DNA of 64,000 nt from contig CP127384.1 in NCBI GenBank assembly GCA_030285985.1, forward strand, positions 620,001 to 684,000. Direction: 5' to 3'. Below are positions 29,842 through 37,859 of the stretch, piece after piece (position 1 is the stretch's first letter; each line of letters starts with the position of its first letter). Origin of the DNA: Aquidulcibacter paucihalophilus (GTDB taxonomy: Bacteria; Pseudomonadota; Alphaproteobacteria; Caulobacterales; Caulobacteraceae). The position numbers and the translations under genes are program-made. The notes below the pieces were generated by a model that was given only the letters and a program-made list of their open reading frames with translations, did not search any database and had not been told where the DNA came from.

Positions 29842-30480
29842 TCAGGTCCCGGCTGGACCGGGGGATTGTCTGGCCGCTTCCGCGCGCTGCGCCAAGACGT
29901 CGAGGACGTCCTGAAACACCATGTGACGCGCCCGAAGCAGGACCATCAGGTGATAGACCAGATCCGCGGCTTCCGCCGCCAGTTCTGAATCCGGGCCCGC
30001 GACGCCGGCGAGGGCGGTCTCGACCCCTTCCTCGCCGACCTTCTGGGCGACGCGTTTGACGCCCTCGGCGAGCAGACGGGCGGTCCAGCTTTGGGCCGGA
30101 TCGGCGGCGGCGCGTTCGGCGATGGTCGCTTCCAGCCGGGCGAGCCGGCCCAGGCCCGGCGCGTCCTCCTCGCCGAAACAGCTGATGCGGTTCAGGTGGC
30201 AGGCGTTGCCGACAGGGCGGACCTTGAGGACGATCGCATCGCCGTCGCAGTCGGGCGTGATCGAGACGACGTGCAGCCGGTCGCCCGAGGTCTCCCCCTT
30301 GCGCCAGCGCCCGCCGCGCGAGCGCGAGAAGAAAGTGGCTTCGCTGCAGGCGATCGTCTCGTCGAGGGCGGCGCGGTCCATATAGGCCAGCGTCAGGACC
30401 TGCAGGGTGGCGGCGTCCTGGACGACGACGGGGATGAGGCCGCCGGACTTGTCGAAGTCGAGGGTGGAAGGATCGATCAC
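29842..30480 (-). CDS. hisIE: Bifunctional phosphoribosyl-AMP cyclohydrolase / phosphoribosyl-ATP pyrophosphatase
   Basis: This is a 212-residue fusion covering steps 2 and 3 of histidine synthesis. Residues about 1-108 are HisI: VVVQDAATLQVLTLAYM, SRGGRWRKGETSG, and the zinc cysteines in PDCDGDA and GNACHLNRISCF. Residues about 115-212 are HisE: WTARLLAEGVKRVAQKVGEE and AAEAADLVYHLMVLL. Separate hisI and hisE genes are the rule in alphaproteobacteria, to my knowledge, while the fusion is common in enteric and xanthomonad bacteria. Its GTG start overlaps the hisF stop (GTGA). Confidence 0.94.
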   Translation of the reverse strand: MIDPSTLDFDKSGGLIPVVVQDAATLQVLTLAYMDRAALDETIACSEATFFSRSRGGRWRKGETSGDRLHVVSITPDCDGDAIVLKVRPVGNACHLNRISCFGEEDAPGLGRLARLEATIAERAAADPAQSWTARLLAEGVKRVAQKVGEEGVETALAGVAGPDSELAAEAADLVYHLMVLLRARHMVFQDVLDVLAQRAEAARQSPGPAGT

Positions 30481-31244
30481 AGTCTCATTTCCTGTCCGGC
30501 GTCAGAGAGAAACGCCTTGAGATCGGGAATCGTCAGGGTCCCGGTGTGAAAAACACTGGCGGCGAGGGCACCGGAGACGTCGGCCTGTTCGAAGACGTCG
30601 CGAAAATGCGAGGCCGCGCCGGCACCGCCCGAGGCGACCAGCGGTATGGTCAGAAGGGCGCGGGCGGCGGCGAGCTGGGCGATGTCGTAGCCGCGGCGGA
30701 CGCCGTCCTCGTCCATGCAGTTCAGGACGATCTCGCCGGCACCGAGGGTCTGGGCCTCGACGATCCAGTCGAGGGTGCGGCGGCCGGCACCGCGGCTGGC
30801 GGTCGGGTCGCCGGTGTACTGGTGCACCAGCCAGTCGTCTCCGGCGCGTTTGGAGTCGACCCCGACGACGACGCACTGGCTGCCGAGGCGCGCCGCCATT
30901 TCGGCGATCAACTCGGGACGCTCGAGGGCGGGGGAGTTGATCGAGACCTTGTCGGCGCCGTGGTCGAAGCAGCGCGCGGCCTGGTCGACCGAGCGGATGC
31001 CGCCGGCGACGCTGAACGGGATGTCGAGCAGGCGGGCGATGTCGCGGACCCAGCCGTAGTCGAGCGTGCGACCCTCGGGGCTGGCGGTGATGTCGTAGAA
31101 GACCAGCTCGTCGGCACCCTCGTCGCGATAGCGTGCGGCCAGGTCGCCGGCGTCGCCCATGTCGGTGTGGCCCTGGAAGCGGACGCCCTTGACCACCCGG
31201 CCGCCCTTGACGTCGAGACAGGGAATGATGCGACGGGCCGTCAT
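30477..31244 (-). CDS. hisF: Imidazole glycerol phosphate synthase, cyclase subunit HisF
   Basis: This is a 255-residue TIM barrel that joins ammonia from HisH to PRFAR, giving IGP and AICAR. The N-terminus ARRIIPCLDVKGGRVVKGV carries the catalytic aspartate, with the second acid in ADELVFYDITAS. Phosphate-binding ends are VAGGIRS and VASGGAGAASHF. ATGA overlap with hisA upstream and GTGA with hisIE downstream. Confidence 0.96.
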   Translation of the reverse strand: MTARRIIPCLDVKGGRVVKGVRFQGHTDMGDAGDLAARYRDEGADELVFYDITASPEGRTLDYGWVRDIARLLDIPFSVAGGIRSVDQAARCFDHGADKVSINSPALERPELIAEMAARLGSQCVVVGVDSKRAGDDWLVHQYTGDPTASRGAGRRTLDWIVEAQTLGAGEIVLNCMDEDGVRRGYDIAQLAAARALLTIPLVASGGAGAASHFRDVFEQADVSGALAASVFHTGTLTIPDLKAFLSDAGQEMRL

Positions 31245-31978
31245 GCCGGCGCCTTGGCCGCGAGCGCTTCTTCGAGGGTGAAGCGGTTCTCGTAGAGGGC
31301 ACGGCCGACGATGGCGCCGTCGCAGCCGAGGGCGGCAGCGGCGGTCAGGTCCGCGACCGTGGCCACGCCGCCCGAGGCCTGGACCTTCAGATCGGGCCGG
31401 CGGCGGATGATCTCGCCCAGCAGGTCGAGATTGGGACCGGTCAGGGCGCCGTCGCGGCCGACGTCGGTGACCAGCAGGTGATGGGCGAGGTTGGGCGGAT
31501 AGCGGTCCAGCGCGGTCCAGAGATCGACGCCTGCCGCCTCGGCCCAGCCCTTGAGGGCCGGGACCCAGCGGTCGCCGTCCGCCTTGACGTCGATGGCCAG
31601 GGTGATGCGGTCCGGGCCGAAGTGGCGCAGCCAGTCGGCCACCGTATCCGGCTGCGACACGGCGAGAGAACCGACGACCACGCGGGCGACGCCGGTGTCG
31701 ATCAGGGCCGCGACGTCGTCGGCGGAGCGGACCCCGCCGCCGGACTGGATGCGGATGTCGATGGACCGGGCGAGGTCCCCGATCAGGGCGTGCTGGACCG
31801 CGCGGCCGGCCTCGGCGCCGTCGAGGTCGACGATGTGGGCCCAGGTCGCGCCGGCGGCCGCGAAGGCGGCGAGCCGGGCGGAGGGCTGGTCGTCGTAGCG
31901 GGTGACGGCATCAAACCGGCCATGCATCAGCCGCACGCAGATCCCGTCTTTCAGGTCGATGGCGGGATAGACGATCAC
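31241..31978 (-). CDS. hisA: HisA, ProFAR isomerase
   Basis: This 245-residue TIM barrel catalyses the Amadori rearrangement of ProFAR to PRFAR. It has catalytic D8 in MIVYPAIDLKDGICVRLMHG, IQSGGGVRSADDV, LLVTDVGRDGALTGPN and VQASGGVATVADL. Start is a GTG overlapping the hisH stop (GTGA). Tight coupling with hisH and hisF is usual for the HisA-HisF-HisH segment. Confidence 0.96.
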   Translation of the reverse strand: MIVYPAIDLKDGICVRLMHGRFDAVTRYDDQPSARLAAFAAAGATWAHIVDLDGAEAGRAVQHALIGDLARSIDIRIQSGGGVRSADDVAALIDTGVARVVVGSLAVSQPDTVADWLRHFGPDRITLAIDVKADGDRWVPALKGWAEAAGVDLWTALDRYPPNLAHHLLVTDVGRDGALTGPNLDLLGEIIRRRPDLKVQASGGVATVADLTAAAALGCDGAIVGRALYENRFTLEEALAAKAPA

Positions 31979-32577
31979 GCGGGAAGCTCCAGGAAGTTGC
32001 GCAGGATGCGGGCGCCGGCGGCGGCCGAACGCTCGGGGTGGAACTGGCAGCCCCAGCGGTTGGCGCTGCGGACCATGGCGGGCACCGGGCCGCCGTAGTC
32101 GGCACGGGCGAGGGTCGCCGGGCCGTCCGGGCAGACGAAGCCGTGGACGAAATAGGCGTAGGCGCCGTCTTCGATCCCTTCGAGCAGGGGATCGGCCCGA
32201 TCGGCGGTCAGGCGCGACCAGCCCATGTGCGGCACGGTCAGGCCCGGGCCGGGCTCGAGACGGCGAACGGCGCCGGGGATCAGGCCGAGCAGGGGGACGG
32301 GTTCGCCTTCCTCGCTGGTCTCGAACAACAGCTGCTGGCCGAGGCAGACGCCGAGCAGGGGGCGGGAGAAGGCGCGGAGCGGTTCGACGAGGCCGAGGGC
32401 GGTCAGCCTTGCCATGGCGTAGGCCGCGGCACCGACGCCGGGCAGGATCAGCCGTTCGGCCTCACTGACGGCGGCGGGGTCATCCGTCAGGCGCACGGTG
32501 GCACCGAGCCGCTCCAGCGCGAACCGGACGGAGGCTATGTTGCCGGCACCGTAGGCCAGGACGGTGACCTCGGTCAC
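31975..32577 (-). CDS. hisH: Imidazole glycerol phosphate synthase, glutaminase subunit HisH
   Basis: This 200-residue class I glutamine amidotransferase has its catalytic cysteine in LLGVCLGQQLLFETSEEG and the His-Glu pair in CQFHPERSAAAG, with the oxyanion-strand motif ILPGVGAAAYAM. It forms a heterodimer with HisF and feeds it ammonia. GTG start, GTGA overlap with the hisC-like/hisB gene. Confidence 0.95.
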   Translation of the reverse strand: MTEVTVLAYGAGNIASVRFALERLGATVRLTDDPAAVSEAERLILPGVGAAAYAMARLTALGLVEPLRAFSRPLLGVCLGQQLLFETSEEGEPVPLLGLIPGAVRRLEPGPGLTVPHMGWSRLTADRADPLLEGIEDGAYAYFVHGFVCPDGPATLARADYGGPVPAMVRSANRWGCQFHPERSAAAGARILRNFLELPA

Positions 32578-34010
32578 AGCACGCCCTTGGTGCTGGGCAC
32601 GGCGTCGCCCTCGATGCGGATGGCCTGACGCAGGGCGCGTCCGAAGGCCTTGTAGACGGCTTCGGTCTTGTGGTGGTCGTCGTCGCCGGAGACCGAGACA
32701 TGGACGGCCGCGCCCATGGCTTCGGCCAGCGAGCGGAAGACGTGGGCCGTCAGGTCGGTGCGGTAGTCGCCGATGAAGGGGGTGGAGAAGGTCCCCTCGA
32801 AAACCGGGAAGGGTCGGCCGGACAGGTCGATGGAGACGCTGGCGTTGGCCTCGTCCATGGGCAGGACGAAGCCGTAACGGGCGATGCCGCGGCGTTCGCC
32901 GAGCGCCTGTTTCAGGGCCTGACCGAGGGCGATAGCGGAGTCCTCGATGGTGTGGTGCGGGTCGGTGTGCAGGTCGCCCTCGCAGGCCAGCCGCAGGGAG
33001 AAGCCGCCGTGAGCGGCGACCTGTTCCAGCATGTGGTCGAAGAAGCCGACGCCGGTGGCGATGGAGACGGGCCCGGTCGCGTCGAGGTCGACGGCGCAGA
33101 CAATGCGGGTCTCTTTCGTGTCGCGGACGGCCTCGCCGGTGCGGTGGGCGCGGCCGGATGCGGCACCGAGGCCGAGGGCGGCGAGGAGCCGGTCGTTGAC
33201 CTCGGCCTTGGCGGAGACGGGCAAACGCAACCGGTCGCCGGCGCGTTCGGCGGTGAGGCCGAAACGGGCGAGAGCGGTCAGGACGGCATCCGGGTCGGTG
33301 GGCCGGGCCATGATGACGGGGCCGAAGCCCGGCTCGATCGCCATGTCGCGGGCGAGGGCCTTGATCAGCCGCTCACGCTCCGACCGGACGAGGGCGATAC
33401 GGGCCGTCGTCTCCATCATCCGTGAGGGGTCGAGGGCCTGCAGGGCGAGACGGATTGAGACCTCGGGGAGGGCCCAGGGCTCCAGCACCGAGGCGAGGCG
33501 GGCCAAGGTCTCCGGCTGGCCGAGGGCGGCACCGACGCGGGCACCGGCCAGGCCATGGGCGAGCGAGAGGCTGCGCAGGACGATCAGGTTGGCGTGGTCG
33601 GGGATGGCGGTCGCCGCGGAGGTGGCGTCGGCGAACTCGGCCATGCCCTCGTCAATGACCAGCAAGGCCGGGGCGACCCGTTCGGCCATCTCGGCCACGG
33701 CTTCGGGGGAGCCGAGGGCGCGGAGGATGACGGCGCCGGTCTCGGCCCCAGGGGTGGGCGCGGCGTAGAGGGCGGCGAGGGCGCGGTACGGCTCGGCGTC
33801 GGGTGCCTCGACGCGAACACCGTCACGGGCGGCGAGGCGGAAGACCAGTTCGAGGCCGTGTGTGAGGCCGCGAACCGGCAGGACGCTGTCGGCGGCCACG
33901 CCATAGACCTGGGCCATGCGGGCAGCGAGGGCGCGGGGCTCGGCCGGATAACGGTCGAGGCCGTCGCCGCCGGCGACCAGCGGGGCGAAGGGGGCGGGGA
34001 GGTTGTTCAT
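32574..34010 (-). CDS. hisB: Fusion of a degenerate HisC-like aminotransferase domain with imidazoleglycerol-phosphate dehydratase (HisB)
   Basis: This is one 478-residue chain. Residues about 288-478 are a complete HisB: RDTKETRIVCAVDLD, GVGFFDHMLEQVAAHGG, DPHHTIEDSAIALGQAL and SVSGDDDHHKTEAVYKAFGR carry the manganese-binding His and Glu residues. Residues about 1-285 have the fold and length of a HisC/class I aminotransferase: LDRYP at the start, the helix after PLP (HGLAGARVG) and LRLPVSAKAEVNDRLL at the end. Key catalytic positions are lost. The PLP lysine of the S-x-S-K motif is leucine (L150, codon CTC at 33561-33563), the PNNPTG loop is absent, the GxGSDE motif reads VRGLTHG, and DEAY reads DEGM. 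The domain cannot be a normal transaminase. There is no HisN phosphatase domain. Start 34010 overlaps the hisD stop. Confidence 0.9.
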   Translation of the reverse strand: MNNLPAPFAPLVAGGDGLDRYPAEPRALAARMAQVYGVAADSVLPVRGLTHGLELVFRLAARDGVRVEAPDAEPYRALAALYAAPTPGAETGAVILRALGSPEAVAEMAERVAPALLVIDEGMAEFADATSAATAIPDHANLIVLRSLSLAHGLAGARVGAALGQPETLARLASVLEPWALPEVSIRLALQALDPSRMMETTARIALVRSERERLIKALARDMAIEPGFGPVIMARPTDPDAVLTALARFGLTAERAGDRLRLPVSAKAEVNDRLLAALGLGAASGRAHRTGEAVRDTKETRIVCAVDLDATGPVSIATGVGFFDHMLEQVAAHGGFSLRLACEGDLHTDPHHTIEDSAIALGQALKQALGERRGIARYGFVLPMDEANASVSIDLSGRPFPVFEGTFSTPFIGDYRTDLTAHVFRSLAEAMGAAVHVSVSGDDDHHKTEAVYKAFGRALRQAIRIEGDAVPSTKGVL

Positions 34011-35314
34011 GCGCCGGTCCTCAGATCCGCGGCCCGGGCGTGGGCTTCCAGTCCTTCCAGCCGGGCGAGGCGGGCGGCGACGGGGGCGAGGGCGGCGGCG
34101 CCAGCCTCGGTCACGACCTGGACCGACATGGTGGTCATGAAGCTGGCGGTGGTGACTCCGCCCATGGTGCGGGCGGCGCCGTCGGTGGGCAGGACGTGGC
34201 TGGGGCCGGCGGCGTAGTCGCCGAGGGTCTCGGCCGCGAAGGCCCCGACGAAGACCGCCCCTGCGGCCGAGATGCGGCTGACCAGTCGGTCGGGTTCGAC
34301 GGTCTGAAGGGCGAGGTGTTCCGGCGCGTACAGGTTGGCCACCTCACAGGCCTCGGCCACATCGCGGACGCGGATGGCGCGGCCCTCGGCGAGGGAGGCG
34401 CGGGCGATGTCGGCCCGGGGCAGGGTCTGCAGCTGCTCCTCCACCTCGGCGAGGATGGCGTCGATGTTGGCCCGGCTCTCGGAGACGAGGATGACCTGGG
34501 CGTCGGCGTCGTGCTCGGCCTGGCTGAGCAGGTCGGCGGCGGCGATTTCAGGGTCGGCGTCGCGGTCGGCTATGACCAGCAGTTCCGAGGGGCCGGCGGG
34601 CATGTCGACGGCGGGGCCGCCGGGCAGGTTGGCGGCCTGCTTCTTGGCCTCGGCGACCCAGGCGTTGCCGGGCCCGAACAGCTTGTCACAGGGTTCGATG
34701 ACGCCGTCGTCCAGCTCGGCACCGAAGGTCAGGGCGGCGATGGCCTGGGCACCGCCGATCAGCCACAACGCGTCGAGACCGGCCTCGGCGGCGGCGAAGA
34801 TCATGGCCGGGTGGGGCTCGCCCGAGGCCGAGGGCGGGGTGACGGCGATGCGACGGCCGACCCCGGCGACGGCGGCCGGGATGGCCAGCATCAACAGGGA
34901 CGAAAACAGCGGCGCCGACCCGCCGGGGACATAGAGGCCCGCCGACCGCAGCGGCCGCCAGACGAGGCGCGAGCGGACGCCGGGAACGATCTCGACATCG
35001 GGGGTGTCCTCGGGCCGGGTGGCCTCGTGGAAGATCCGGACGTTCTCGGCCGCCATGCGGATGGACCGGGTGTCGGCGGGGCGCAGGGCGTCGCGGGCGG
35101 CGGCGACGCGGTCGGGCGTCAGCTCGAGCCGGCGCGGCGCGGCACCGTCCAGCTTGAGGCTCCAGTCGGTCACGGCGGCACCGCCGCGGGTGCGGACGTC
35201 GTCCATGATCTCGCGCACCGTATCGGTGACGCGCGCCTCGGTGCGGCGGCGGGGGCGGGCCAGGGCCTCGCGGCGGCCGGCGTCGTCGAGGGTGCTCCAG
35301 TCGATCCGTTTCAT
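34007..35314 (-). CDS. hisD: Histidinol dehydrogenase
   Basis: This is a 435-residue zinc enzyme that oxidises histidinol to histidine with two NAD+. It shows GLYVPGGSAPLFSSLLMLAI, GGAQAIAALTFGAELDDGVI, DKLFGPGNAWVAEAKKQAAN, VDMPAGPSELLVIAD (the conserved PAGPSE) and LLSQAEHDADAQVILV (zinc-ligand QAEHD). The ATG at 35314 forms TGATG with the hisG stop; a GTG one codon upstream is an alternative. Its stop overlaps the fusion gene. Confidence 0.96.
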   Translation of the reverse strand: MKRIDWSTLDDAGRREALARPRRRTEARVTDTVREIMDDVRTRGGAAVTDWSLKLDGAAPRRLELTPDRVAAARDALRPADTRSIRMAAENVRIFHEATRPEDTPDVEIVPGVRSRLVWRPLRSAGLYVPGGSAPLFSSLLMLAIPAAVAGVGRRIAVTPPSASGEPHPAMIFAAAEAGLDALWLIGGAQAIAALTFGAELDDGVIEPCDKLFGPGNAWVAEAKKQAANLPGGPAVDMPAGPSELLVIADRDADPEIAAADLLSQAEHDADAQVILVSESRANIDAILAEVEEQLQTLPRADIARASLAEGRAIRVRDVAEACEVANLYAPEHLALQTVEPDRLVSRISAAGAVFVGAFAAETLGDYAAGPSHVLPTDGAARTMGGVTTASFMTTMSVQVVTEAGAAALAPVAARLARLEGLEAHARAADLRTGA

Positions 35315-36195
35315 CACATCATCTTCTCGATCGGGAGGACCAGGATGGCCGAAGCACCGGCGGCCTTGAGCCGTTCCAGGGTCTCCCAGAAGACCGCCTC
35401 CTGGCAGACGGCGTGGACGGCCACGGCGTCGTCCCGGCCGGACAGGGGCATGACCGTCGGCGCGCCGGCCCCGGGCAGGATGGCGGTGATCTCGGCCAGG
35501 GCCGAACGGGGGGCGTTGAGCATGACGTATTTGGCCCCCTGCGAGGACACCACCCCGGCCATCCGCTCGATGATGCTGTCCAGCAGGTGCTGCAGGCCGG
35601 GCTCGGGCGCGACGGGCGATTTGATCAGCACGGCCTGGCTGTCCAGCACGGTTTCCTTCGCTGAAAGGCCGTTGGCCTCGAGCGTCGCGCCGGTCGAGAC
35701 GAGGTCGCAGATGGCCGAGGCGAGTTTGAGCCGGGGGGCCACTTCGACCGCGCCGCGCATGGTGACGATGTCGGCGGACACACCCTGCGCATCCAGATAG
35801 CGGCGCAGGATCTTCGGATAGGAGGTGGCGATGCGCAGACCGTCCAGCGACGCCGGTCCGTCGTAAGCCAGGGTCGGGGGGATGGCGATCTTGAGGGTGC
35901 AGCGGCCGAAGCCGAGCGGCATCAACACCTCGGCCGTCGGGCCACCGTTGCGGACCTCCTCCAGCACATTCTCGCCGACGATGCCGAGGTCGCAGACGCC
36001 GTCGGCGACGAAGGTCGGGATGTCGTCATCGCGGACGCGCAGGAGGTCGATCGGGTAGTTCTCCACCCGGTAGAGCAGGTCGTTGTTGCCCTTGACCACG
36101 CGCAGACCCGCATCGCGAACGAGGTCGAGGCTGCGTTCGGACAGGCGGCCGGATTTCTGGACGGCGATACGCAGCCGACCCTGGACAGTGCTCAT
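35314..36195 (-). CDS. hisG: ATP phosphoribosyltransferase, long form
   Basis: This is a 293-residue HisG catalysing the first, PRPP-consuming step. It has LRIAVQKSGRLSERSLDLV, YPIDLLRVRDDDIPTFVADG, DLGIVGENVLEE, RIATSYPKILRRYL, then the PRPP loop DLVSTGATLEANGL. The C-terminal 80 residues are the ACT-like regulatory domain of the long, hexameric form, so feedback inhibition by histidine is expected and HisZ is not needed. The gene starts 24 nt after the yerC-like regulator. Confidence 0.95.
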   Translation of the reverse strand: MSTVQGRLRIAVQKSGRLSERSLDLVRDAGLRVVKGNNDLLYRVENYPIDLLRVRDDDIPTFVADGVCDLGIVGENVLEEVRNGGPTAEVLMPLGFGRCTLKIAIPPTLAYDGPASLDGLRIATSYPKILRRYLDAQGVSADIVTMRGAVEVAPRLKLASAICDLVSTGATLEANGLSAKETVLDSQAVLIKSPVAPEPGLQHLLDSIIERMAGVVSSQGAKYVMLNAPRSALAEITAILPGAGAPTVMPLSGRDDAVAVHAVCQEAVFWETLERLKAAGASAILVLPIEKMM

Positions 36196-36219
36196 GACGG
36201 TGTACTCGGACTTTCTGTT

Positions 36220-36540
36220 TCAGGCTTTGGTCTTCAGGCGGTCCAGCACCAGGCGGTAGCCCTGGTGCGGCATTTCCCGGAGGAAGCGGGCGACGCGAAC
36301 GACGGTGGTCGGGCTGGCACCGGCCGAGGAGGCGATCTCGCGATAGGACTGCAGTTGCTCGTCGAGCAACCGCGCCACCGCCCAGCGCTCCGCGAAGGCG
36401 CGCAGTTCCGACGGCGTGCAAAGATCGGCGAGGAAGGCGTCCAGCTCCTCACGCGTCTTCAGACACAGCAGGGCGTCATACAGGGCGAGCCGGTCGTCGG
36501 CCGCCTTGTGCACGGCCTTGGGGGGCAGGGTGTCGTTCAT
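36220..36540 (-). CDS. TrpR-like YerC/YecD-family DNA-binding protein, probable his-operon regulator
   Basis: This is a 106-residue all-helical protein. LYDALLCLKTREELDAFLAD, LCTPSELRAFAERWAVARLL and SYREIASSAGASPTTVVRVA form the TrpR/YerC fold, the last stretch being the helix-turn-helix. It is the first gene of the run into hisG. Members of this family have been proposed as histidine regulators in other phyla (my recollection, not checked). A palindrome directly upstream of its start is a candidate operator. The open frame continues far upstream of 36540 only as antisense of the ferredoxin reductase gene, so the ATG at 36540 is used. Confidence 0.87.
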   Translation of the reverse strand: MNDTLPPKAVHKAADDRLALYDALLCLKTREELDAFLADLCTPSELRAFAERWAVARLLDEQLQSYREIASSAGASPTTVVRVARFLREMPHQGYRLVLDRLKTKA

Positions 36541-36547
36541 GTGCGTT

Positions 36548-36567
36548 CCACTATGCTGTAACAGTGG
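36548..36567. promoter_or_regulatory. Candidate operator of the yerC-his operon
   Basis: CCACT-N10-AGTGG is a perfect inverted repeat whose centre holds a second palindrome, CTGT-A-ACAG. It lies 8-27 nt upstream of the yerC-like start and 64 nt from the divergent ferredoxin reductase start. The placement fits autoregulation by the TrpR-like protein. No binding data exist. Confidence 0.5.
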
Positions 36568-36630
36568 CACGGTCAAGGCGCATCTGTATGCCCTATCGAC
36601 CCCCGCGCTCCGCCCCTCTATTTCCGTCTC

Positions 36631-37845
36631 ATGACCAAGGTTCTGATCATCGGCGCGGGCCATGCAGGCGGGACGGCGGCGGCCTTGCTGCGCCAGTACG
36701 GGCATGAGGGCCCCATCGTGCTGGCGGGCGAGGAGTCGGCGGCACCTTACCAGCGTCCGCCCCTGTCCAAGGCCTGGCTGAAGGGTGAGGCCGACCTCGA
36801 GGCGCTGCTGCTGCGGCCGGAAGTCTTCTACGCCGAGCACGATATCGAACTGCGCACCGGCGTGACGGCGACGGCGATCGATGCGTCGGCGAAGACCGTG
36901 ACCTTCGCCGACGGGACCGTTGAACCGTACGACGCCCTGATTCTTGCGACGGGATCGACGGCGCGGAAGTTGACCATTCCGGGCGCGAACCGGCCGGATC
37001 TGATGGAGCTGCGGACGCTCGCCGATGCGGAGCGGCTGAAGGCGGCGCTGGGGCCGGGGAAGCGGCTGGCCGTGGTCGGCGGCGGCTATGTGGGGCTGGA
37101 GGCGGCGGCCTCGGCCCGGGCGCTCGGCGCCGAAGCCGTGGTCATCGAGCGGATGGACCGGGTGCTGGCGCGGGTGGCCTCGGAGACCCTGTCGGCCTTC
37201 TTCACGGCGCATCATCGGGCGCACGGCGTCGAGGTGCTGACCTCCGCGGAGGTGGTGGCGTTCGAGGAGGGTGGCGTCCGGCTGGGCGACGGTCAGTTGA
37301 TCGAGGCCGATGCAGTGCTGGTCGGGGTCGGGGCGTTGGCCTGCGACGGGCTGGCGCGGGCGGCGGGGCTGGCCTGCGGGAACGGCGTGGTGGTCGACGA
37401 GGCCGCGCGGACGTCGGACCCGGGGATCTGGGCCATCGGGGACATGACCTTCCGTCCGATTCCGGCGCACGGCGGGCTGCGGCATCGGCTGGAGAGCGTG
37501 CCCAATGCGCTGGAGCAGGCGAAGCAGGCGGCGGCGGACATCACGGGGCGCGCGGCGCCGGCGTCCGAGGTGCCGTGGTTCTGGTCCGACCAGTATGAGA
37601 TCAAGCTGCAGATCGCGGGCCTGCCTGATGGCGCCGATCGTCAGGTGGTGCGCGGCGATGTCGAGGGCGGGGCGTTCGCCGTCTTCCATCTGGCCGGTGA
37701 CCGGATCGTCTGCGTCGAGGCGGTCAACGCCCCGGCGGAATTCATGGCCGGGCGGCAGATGATTTCGCGCCGACAGGCCGTCAACGCGGTGCGCTTGGCT
37801 GACCGGTCTGTGTCGATGAAAGAGGTTGCGGCGGCCCAGGCCTGA
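36631..37845 (+). CDS. FAD-dependent ferredoxin reductase (putidaredoxin/rhodocoxin reductase type)
   Basis: This is a 404-residue flavoprotein with an N-terminal FAD-binding GxGxxG (VLIIGAGHAGGTAAALL), PYQRPPLSKAWLKGE (typical of this subfamily), an NAD-binding LAVVGGGYVGLEAAASARAL near 145-165 and the second FAD motif SDPGIWAIGDMTF. The C-terminal domain (from about 320) has VPWFWSDQYEIKLQIAGLPD. It passes electrons from NADH to a 2Fe-2S ferredoxin, often for a P450 or dioxygenase. Neither partner is in the window. It is divergent from the his operon across 90 nt. Confidence 0.92.
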   Translation: MTKVLIIGAGHAGGTAAALLRQYGHEGPIVLAGEESAAPYQRPPLSKAWLKGEADLEALLLRPEVFYAEHDIELRTGVTATAIDASAKTVTFADGTVEPYDALILATGSTARKLTIPGANRPDLMELRTLADAERLKAALGPGKRLAVVGGGYVGLEAAASARALGAEAVVIERMDRVLARVASETLSAFFTAHHRAHGVEVLTSAEVVAFEEGGVRLGDGQLIEADAVLVGVGALACDGLARAAGLACGNGVVVDEAARTSDPGIWAIGDMTFRPIPAHGGLRHRLESVPNALEQAKQAAADITGRAAPASEVPWFWSDQYEIKLQIAGLPDGADRQVVRGDVEGGAFAVFHLAGDRIVCVEAVNAPAEFMAGRQMISRRQAVNAVRLADRSVSMKEVAAAQA

Positions 37846-37859
37846 GCCCCCAGGTCCTC

